Part shown: positions 60,001 through 64,000 of the stretch, piece after piece
Layout of the letters: every line of letters begins with the position of its first letter
Position numbering within the stretch: the first letter of the stretch is position 1
DNA from: Pedobacter schmidteae
Lineage (GTDB): Bacteria > Bacteroidota > Bacteroidia > Sphingobacteriales > Sphingobacteriaceae
Direction: 5' to 3'
DNA: 64,000 nucleotides
NCBI RefSeq assembly: GCF_900564155.1
Contig: NZ_LS999839.1
Coordinates: 3,407,097 to 3,471,096, forward strand
Notes under the pieces: model-generated
Seen by the model: the letters and a program-made list of their open reading frames with translations, nothing else
Told to the model about the DNA's origin: nothing
Databases searched by the model: none
Translations under genes and position numbers: made by a program

Positions 60001-62754
60001 GTCGCTGCCGGATCAACCTATCCGATTGTGGCCACCCTGGCCGATCCGGACAGCAAACTGGGCAACTATACAGTAACTAACCCTGACGGTACATTAACTG
60101 TAAGCCAAAAAGCCCTGACCATTACTGCAACAGACCGCACCAAAAGCTATGGTGATGCAGTAACCTTTGCTGGTACAGAATTTACCACAACTGGTCTGGT
60201 TAATGGCAATACCGTTACTGGTGTTACCTTAAACAGCACAGGAGCAGCAGCAAGCGCAACAGTAGCCGGTTCAACTTACCCGATTGTAGCCACAACAGCA
60301 AACGGAACTGGACTGAGCAACTACGACATTACTTATGTCAATGGTGCTTTAGCGGTCGGTAAAGCAAACCTTACGGTTGTAAATACCGATAAGAGTAAAG
60401 TTTATGGAACTGCACTTGTCGATGCTGATTTTACAGGAAGCATTACCGGTATTCAGAACAGCGACAACATCACCTTAACCAGAAACAGTACAGGAGCGGC
60501 AGCAACAGCAGCAGTTGGTTCAACCTATCCGATTGTGGCCACCCTGGCAGATCCGGACAGCAAGCTGGGCAACTATACAGTAACTAACCCTGACGGTACA
60601 TTAACTGTAACCCAAAAAGCCCTGACCATTACTGCAACAGACCGCACCAAAAGCTATGGTGATGCAGTTACCTTTGCAGGTACCGAGTTTACGGCTGCAG
60701 GACTGATCAATGGCAATACCATTACCGGTGTTACTTTAAATAGTGCAGGAGCAACTGCTACAGCGACAGTAGCCGGTTCAACTTATCCTATCGTGGCCAC
60801 AGCTGCCAGCGGAACAGGCCTGAGCAACTATGACATTACTTATGTCAATGGTGCTTTAACGGTCGGCAAAGCAGACCTTAGGGTTGTAAATACCGATAGA
60901 AGTAAAGTTTACGGAACTGCACTGACCAATACTGACTTTACAGGAAGTATCACTGGTATCCAAAACAGCGACAACATTACAGTAAGCCGTAACAGTACGG
61001 GAGCGGCAGCAATAGCAGCAGTTGGGTCAACCTATCCGATTGTGGCTACCCTGGCCGATCCGGACAGCAAGCTGGGCAACTATACAGTAACTAACCCTGA
61101 CGGTACATTAACTGTAAGCCAAAAAGCCCTGACCATTACTGCAACAGACCGCACCAAAAGCTATGGTGATGTAGTTACCTTTGCAGGTACCGAGTTTACG
61201 GCTGCAGGACTAATCAATGGCAATACCATTACCAGTGTTACTTTAAATAGTGCAGGAGCGGCAGCCACGGCGACAGTAGCCGGTTCAACTTACCCCATTG
61301 TGGCCACAGCTGCCATCGGAACAGGGTTGAGCAATTACAGTATCAGCTATGCTAATGGCGCTTTAACCGTAGGCAGAAAAGTACTAACCATTACTGCCGA
61401 TAACAAAGAGAAGTTTGCCGGTACAGCCAACCCGGTATTAACGATAAGCTATTCTGGTTTTGTAAATGGCGAAACCAGTGCAATATTAACTACCCAGCCG
61501 GTAGCAACTACAACAGCTACTACTGCAAGTTTGAGCGGAGATTATCCGATCACAGTTAGTGCTGCAGCAGCAGCCAATTACAGCATGAGTTATGTACCTG
61601 GCACGCTGAAAATAAAAGCCGGTGCACCAACCAATATTACCCTGGCGAGTGTCACTTTATATGAAAACAGTCCTGTCGGTACCAATGCCGGTACCCTGAG
61701 CAGTGTTTCAGATGATCCGAGTGCAACCTTTATCTATACTTTGGTCGCTGGAACAGGCGATACCGACAATGCTTCATTTGCCATCAGTGGCAATAAAATC
61801 AATACCGCCGCCATACTCGATTTCGAAAGCAAAGCAAGCTATAGTGTGCGGGTAAGGAGTACTACACAATATGGCCTGAGTTTAGATAAAGTGCTTACCA
61901 TAACCTTAAGTGATGTAAACGAAGTGCCAACCCTGGCAACAATAAACAACCAGACCCTTTGCTTTACCACAGCGGCGCAAACGGTAGCCTTAGCTGGTAT
62001 CAGTGCCGGACCTGAGACTTCGCAAACTACGGCCTTAAGTGTAAGCAGCAACAATGCCGCCCTGTTTGAAAGTCTTACCGTTACAGGCAGCGGGGCAACA
62101 GGAAACCTGAGTTACCGCATCAAAACGGGTGCAGTGGCGGGTAGCGCAACAGTTACAGTTACCGTAAAAGATAACGGAGGCACAGCCAATGGTGGGGTAG
62201 ATACCTATACCAGAAACTTTGTCATTACGGTAAATGCTTTACCTGTAATATCCATTAACAGCGATAAAGGCACTTCTTTAAGTAAGGGAGAAACGGCTAT
62301 ACTTACCGCAACAGGTGGAAGTACCTATACCTGGTCAAATAGCGGTGGCATCATTGGCTCAACTAATACCGCAGTGCTTACCGTAAGACCTGCCCAGACC
62401 ACTACCTATACCGTAACTGCTACCACTGCCAGCGGATGTAGCGAAAGTCAGAATATTACCATTACCGTTGTAGAAGACTATGCGAAAATCAAGAGCACAA
62501 ATATCATGAGCCCGAATGGCGATGGTACGAATGACAAGTGGGTGATTGATAATATCGATTTCTATCCGAACAATGAAGTGAAGATTTTTGACCGCACAGG
62601 AAGACAGATATACGGTAAAAAGGGATATGACAACAGTTGGGATGGTACCTTAAATGGTTTGCCATTGGCCGAAGGCACTTATTTTTACATTGTTGATTTT
62701 GGCGACAAGACAAGGGTATTCAAAGGTTTCATCACCATTGTAAGAAACGAGTAA
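54025..62754 (+). CDS. Giant SprB/MBG-repeat cell-surface adhesin with T9SS type B sorting domain
   Basis: Surface protein of 2,909 residues exported through the Sec and type IX systems. Order: signal peptide (to FGQ, residue 35), a beta-sandwich with [12 protein letters not shown] (about 36-250), an Ig-like domain (about 250-345), 14 SprB repeats of 76-79 residues (about 351-1434, each with [23 protein letters not shown] and [10 protein letters not shown]), a putative Ig domain ([15 protein letters not shown]), a linker repeat, five MBG repeat pairs (1608-2452), one more MBG-like domain, a cadherin-like segment, two beta domains and the C-terminal gliding-type domain (about 2819-2909: [38 protein letters not shown]). 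ATG 54061 is an alternative start. SprB of Flavobacterium is the gliding adhesin; here adhesion or spreading is inferred. Confidence 0.94.
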   Translation: MAKNLPLCIPGKMETARKMLMTFLLFFVTISVFGQIQFWSDDFESTGSPSSGVRTSSVPTGFFPVTPPYAKYFTVVTVNDPAYQNGIPYSGFSGSQFFAAEDIDGAVASGNNNSQSQRQRLMWDNINISGKTGMTFKGLFACNQQGGSVWDVSPADYMMVQYNIDNGAWIDLVRLFPNGSPVGSLAVETTGDSLAIAEGPALANMTFTELSGTIAGTGTILNLRFLCASNGGLTEELAIDNFRLFETPTCTPPTITANPPNRSICLNGNTTFTSNASGATGFQWQVNTGGGFTDITNGGVYSNATTNVLTITGVTGTMSGYQYRCKAINGVSSCFATSNNATLNVSNMSSSSITKTDVSCNGGNNGTATVSATGGIGSYTYSWSPSGGTAATATGLTVGTYTCTITDAILCQTTRSITINQPTALNTTAGSKTDIACKGAANGTATVSPTGGTPSYTYSWAPSGGTAATATGLAPGTYTVTVTDANGCQGTKNFTINEPATTLNTTAGSKTDVSCNGGNNGTATVSPTGGTPGYTYSWSPSGGTAATATGLAAGTYTVTVTDANNCQGTKTFTITQPTALNTTAGSKTDVACKGAANGTATVSPTGGTPSYTYSWAPSGGTNATATGLAAGTYTVTVTDAKGCQGTKSFTINEPASALSAATGGGSTNVSCNGGNNGTATVAPTGGTPSYTYSWAPSGGTNATATGLAAGTYTVTVTDANACQTTRTFTINQPTALNTTAGSKTDVSCNGAANGTATVVPTGGTPGYTYSWAPSGGTAATATGLAPGTYTVTVTDANNCQGTKTFTITQPTALNTTAGSKTDVSCNGGNNGTATVSPTGGTPSYTYSWAPSGGTAATATGLTAGTYTCTITDANNCQGTKTFTITQPTALNTTAGSKTDVSCKGGNNGTATVSPTGGTPSYTYSWAPSGGTNATATGLAAGTYTVTVTDANACQRTKTFTINEPASALSAATGGGSTNVSCNGGNNGTATVSPTGGTPGYTYSWAPSGGTNATATGLVAGTYTVTVTDANACQTTRTFTINQPTALNTTAGSKTDVSCNGGNNGTATVSPTGGTPSYTYSWAPSGGTAATATGLTAGTYTCTITDANNCQGTKTFTITQPTALNTTAGSKTDVSCKGGNNGTATVSPTGGTPSYTYSWAPSGGTNATATGLAAGTYTVTVTDANACQRTKTFTINEPASALSAATGGGSTNVSCNGGNNGTATVSPTGGTPGYTYSWAPSGGTNATATGLAAGTYTVTVTDANACQTTRTFTINQPASALSAVTGGGKTDVSCKGGNNGTATVAPTGGTPSYTYSWAPSGGTAATATGLAAGTYTCTITDANACQTTRTFTINEPATALSIATGGGKTDVSCNGGSNGTATVVPTGGTPSYTYSWAPSGGTAAMATGLTAGTYTVTVTDANGCQAQRTFVISQPTVVTLAGISLTAATTAVSYNQTVSATGASGSYTYAVTSGALPQGLTLSTSGTLSGSPTEAGTFTFDITATDAACSNTGTGNFSLNVNKGSQSISFGTIASKTYGEADFSLGNANTSAGLAITYTATDPTVVSITGNTAHILKTGNTDIIASQIGNANYNAAPDVVQSLTVAKANLTVVNTDRSKVYGTALVDADFTGSITGIQNGDNITLTRNSTGAPATVAAGSTYPIVATLADPDSKLDNYIVSNADGTLTVTQKTLTITANDRTKTYGDAVTFAGTEFTAAGLVNGNTIIGITLNSTGAAASATVAGSTYPIVATAANGTGLSNYDITYVNGTLTVGKANLIVVNTDRSKVYGTALANTDFTGSITGIQNSDNITLTRNSTGAPATPPAGSTYPIVATLSDPDSKLGNYTVSNLDGTLTVTQKALTITADNRTKTYGDAVTFSGTEFTAAGLINGNTITSVTLNSAGAAATATVAGSTYPIVATAAIGTGLSNYDITYVNGALTVGKANLTVANTDRSKVYGTALVDADFTGSITGIQNGDNITLTRNSTGAPATVAAGSTYPIVATLADPDSKLGNYTVTNPDGTLTVSQKALTITATDRTKSYGDAVTFAGTEFTTTGLVNGNTVTGVTLNSTGAAASATVAGSTYPIVATTANGTGLSNYDITYVNGALAVGKANLTVVNTDKSKVYGTALVDADFTGSITGIQNSDNITLTRNSTGAAATAAVGSTYPIVATLADPDSKLGNYTVTNPDGTLTVTQKALTITATDRTKSYGDAVTFAGTEFTAAGLINGNTITGVTLNSAGATATATVAGSTYPIVATAASGTGLSNYDITYVNGALTVGKADLRVVNTDRSKVYGTALTNTDFTGSITGIQNSDNITVSRNSTGAAAIAAVGSTYPIVATLADPDSKLGNYTVTNPDGTLTVSQKALTITATDRTKSYGDVVTFAGTEFTAAGLINGNTITSVTLNSAGAAATATVAGSTYPIVATAAIGTGLSNYSISYANGALTVGRKVLTITADNKEKFAGTANPVLTISYSGFVNGETSAILTTQPVATTTATTASLSGDYPITVSAAAAANYSMSYVPGTLKIKAGAPTNITLASVTLYENSPVGTNAGTLSSVSDDPSATFIYTLVAGTGDTDNASFAISGNKINTAAILDFESKASYSVRVRSTTQYGLSLDKVLTITLSDVNEVPTLATINNQTLCFTTAAQTVALAGISAGPETSQTTALSVSSNNAALFESLTVTGSGATGNLSYRIKTGAVAGSATVTVTVKDNGGTANGGVDTYTRNFVITVNALPVISINSDKGTSLSKGETAILTATGGSTYTWSNSGGIIGSTNTAVLTVRPAQTTTYTVTATTASGCSESQNITITVVEDYAKIKSTNIMSPNGDGTNDKWVIDNIDFYPNNEVKIFDRTGRQIYGKKGYDNSWDGTLNGLPLAEGTYFYIVDFGDKTRVFKGFITIVRNE
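55075..58326 (+). repeat. Array of 14 SprB repeats
   Basis: Fourteen tandem units of about 228-237 bp in frame. Two spacer types alternate: units opening with [11 protein letters not shown] and units opening with [12 protein letters not shown] or [12 protein letters not shown]. Two Cys per unit (in DVSCNGG and ANxCQ) are kept throughout. Units 7-9 and 10-12 are near-identical triplets. Confidence 0.92.
56476..57851 (+). repeat. 699-bp tandem duplication inside the SprB array
   Basis: 56476-57152 and 57175-57851 align without gaps at an offset of 699 bases, three SprB units (233 codons). Reading base by base I count four differences in 677 positions, only one of which changes a residue (Val to Ala). 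Other unit pairs in the array differ much more. Confidence 0.92.
58846..61380 (+). repeat. Five tandem 507-bp MBG repeat pairs
   Basis: Units start at 58846, 59353, 59860, 60367 and 60874, each exactly 507 bases (169 codons) without insertion or deletion. Each unit has an A half (SKVYGTAL to GTLTVTQK or VSQK) and a B half (KTYGDAVTF or KSYGDAVTF to LTVGKA). Both halves share STYPIVAT, so they are themselves related MBG-type domains. Confidence 0.93.
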
Positions 62755-62760
62755 TTCCAA

Positions 62761-63663
62761 ATGATTAAAACAGCTATGAAGATAACTTATAGAACACTGG
62801 TACTGATTGCAATTACTGCGATCAGTACCCAGGTAAAAGGACAACTCAACCCTTTATCTGCACAATACTATACCAATCAGTATCTGATCAACCCTGCCTT
62901 TGCTGGGGCTGGCGAAGGCCTGAAGATAAACGGTGCTTACCGCAAGCTCTGGAGTAACGTGCCGGGCTCTCCCTTAACACAAAATCTGACAGCCGATTAT
63001 GGTTTCAATAAAGTGGGTATTGGCTTAACCGTAAACAACGAAAGCGCAGGCTTGCAGCGGCAAACCAGGGTAGTAGGTAGTTATGCCTATCACCTGAAGC
63101 TGAGTGAAAACAACCATCTCCTGAACTTCGGGGTGTCGCTGGGCTTTATGAGCCAGCGGTTGGAGAATGCTGATATTTATGGCAACCCGAATGATCCGAT
63201 GGTAGGGCAGTACAACGACCGTAAAACTTATCTGGATGGCGATTTCGGGATTGCTTATACCTCAGACAAACTGAACATCCAGGCGGCCATACCCAACCTG
63301 AAAAGTGTATTGAAAAAGGATGTGATCAAACTGGCCGATGTGGCTACATTTTATACGGCTGCCAGTTATAAGATACAGCTTAGTGAAGGGCCGGAAGGTA
63401 TAGATATGGAACCTAAAGTAGCCTACAGAGGCGTAAAGGGTTTTGATAACATCTGGGATGCAGGCTCGCTGGTTAGTATCGCCAACAGGCAGGTGTTTTT
63501 AATGGCCATGTATCACAGTACCGAAAATGCAACCTTCGGTTTGGGTATGGATTTCCGAAAAAAATATCTGATCAGCGGAACTTATACTACACAAACATCT
63601 GCATTGAGTGGTTATACCAATGGCAGTTTTGAGCTGAACTTAAGATTAAACCTGAGTAAGTAG
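62761..63663 (+). CDS. PorP/SprF-family type IX secretion outer membrane protein
   Basis: Outer membrane beta-barrel of 300 residues, partner of the upstream adhesin. Signal peptide (ISTQVKGQ, about 28) is followed by the family hallmark LNPLSAQYYTNQYLINPAFAG, then YRKLWSNVPGSPLTQNLTAD and repeated amphipathic strands to LRLNLSK. In Flavobacterium johnsoniae SprF is needed for surface export of SprB, and type B C-terminal domains generally pair with a PorP/SprF-like protein; a role in exporting or anchoring the adhesin is therefore likely. The gene begins six bases after the adhesin stop. ATG 62776 is an alternative start. A strong terminator follows. Confidence 0.95.
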   Translation: MIKTAMKITYRTLVLIAITAISTQVKGQLNPLSAQYYTNQYLINPAFAGAGEGLKINGAYRKLWSNVPGSPLTQNLTADYGFNKVGIGLTVNNESAGLQRQTRVVGSYAYHLKLSENNHLLNFGVSLGFMSQRLENADIYGNPNDPMVGQYNDRKTYLDGDFGIAYTSDKLNIQAAIPNLKSVLKKDVIKLADVATFYTAASYKIQLSEGPEGIDMEPKVAYRGVKGFDNIWDAGSLVSIANRQVFLMAMYHSTENATFGLGMDFRKKYLISGTYTTQTSALSGYTNGSFELNLRLNLSK

Positions 63664-63695
63664 TATTTGGCGTTTTGTCCGCACCGGAATACATG

Positions 63696-63735
63696 ACCGG
63701 AGTAAAACTTCTTAAAAGTTTCACTCCGGTTTTTT
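63696..63735 (+). terminator. Intrinsic terminator after the SprF-like gene
   Basis: Arms CCGGAGT-A-AAACTT and AAGTTT-C-ACTCCGG form a 13-bp stem with one A/C mismatch and a 5-base loop, followed directly by six T. It starts about 33 bases after the stop. Confidence 0.88.
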
Positions 63736-63919
63736 ATGTCTTAATCCTCCGTTAATATTCTTCCAGGTACCTGTCAGGTAGGTATGAGGTAGCCTGCAGA
63801 CGATTGATGGCAATGCATACAGGGATGTCTGTACGAAGGTGTGCTGGACTGCTGAAAAAGATAAAGCTTATTGGCTAAAAAATGGTTACCTTGATTAGCA
63901 AACATTTAACGCTAAAATC
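63736..63919. other. Intergenic region before the truncated last gene
   Basis: No ORF or RNA recognised. TACCTTGA at 63887 resembles the -7 element only weakly. Confidence 0.3.
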
Positions 63920-64000
63920 ATGAAGGCATTTGCCATGAAAAACAAAAATACCATCGTATTGCTATACCTTATTGTTGGATCTGTTTGGGTGATACTGAGT
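63920..64000 (+). CDS. N-terminus of a membrane protein, cut by the window end
   Basis: Open frame of 27 codons running off the window: MKAFAMKNKNT followed by a hydrophobic segment IVLLYLIVGSVWVILS. ATG 63935 is an alternative start. The pattern of a short basic N-terminus and a helix ending near VWVILS resembles the first membrane helix of PAS-type sensor histidine kinases, but too little is present to assign it. Confidence 0.5.
   Translation, partial: MKAFAMKNKNTIVLLYLIVGSVWVILS

Noticed and set aside
55075..61380. Possible CRISPR array or satellite DNA
   Set aside because: Units are 228-507 bp, in frame, diverged at third positions and continuous with a coding sequence; there are no short repeats with unique spacers.

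Overview
The window reads as a chromosomal segment of a Bacteroidota bacterium, most likely a Pedobacter or close Sphingobacteriaceae relative. Reasons seen in the sequence: SusC/SusD pairs, a hybrid two-component regulator with propeller repeats, clusters of sulfatases and glycoside hydrolases, promoter elements of the TAnnTTTG type, almost no Shine-Dalgarno sites, a type IX secretion (T9SS) type B sorting domain and a PorP/SprF partner. Species assignment is inference.

Region 1 (1-21605) is a polysaccharide utilization locus (PUL) whose gene content fits heparin/heparan sulfate. A SusC (cut by the window edge), a SusD and a surface lipoprotein import oligosaccharides. On the minus strand follow a DUF5009/HGSNAT-like membrane acetyltransferase and a GH105 unsaturated uronyl hydrolase. 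On the plus strand a tight run encodes three sulfatases of different subclasses, a heparinase II/III-type lyase (PL15-like) and a hybrid two-component regulator, followed by a ROK sugar kinase and an FHS-type sugar transporter. Together they could desulfate and cleave the chain, remove the unsaturated uronic acid, import the amino sugar and phosphorylate it.

Region 2 (21606-44969) begins with a 47-codon ORF behind a near-consensus promoter, a ThuA-like protein and a secreted subtilase. Then comes a tightly packed operon of five exported glycan enzymes (TIM-barrel uronidase-like enzyme, MGH1-like hydrolase, GH28, GH95 with an inserted binding domain, GH2 with malectin domain), a cupin-AraC regulator, a DUF3826 protein and a second SusC/SusD/lipoprotein set. 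GH28 points to pectin or another galacturonate-rich plant glycan; the exact substrate is not settled.

Region 3 (44970-53900) is mixed: a divergent RpoD-like sigma factor with an unusually good Shine-Dalgarno site, a DUF937-OmpA fusion, a LacZ-like beta-galactosidase with a LacI/PurR-type palindrome upstream, a GNAT acetyltransferase, an exported VOC protein and a membrane-anchored AraC regulator.

Region 4 (53901-64000) holds a 2,909-residue repeat adhesin (14 SprB repeats, five 507-bp MBG repeat pairs, T9SS type B C-terminus), its PorP/SprF-like partner, a terminator, and the first codons of a further membrane protein. The SprB array contains a 699-bp tandem duplication with only four base differences over 677 bp. 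No rRNA, tRNA, CRISPR array, insertion sequence or prophage was recognised.
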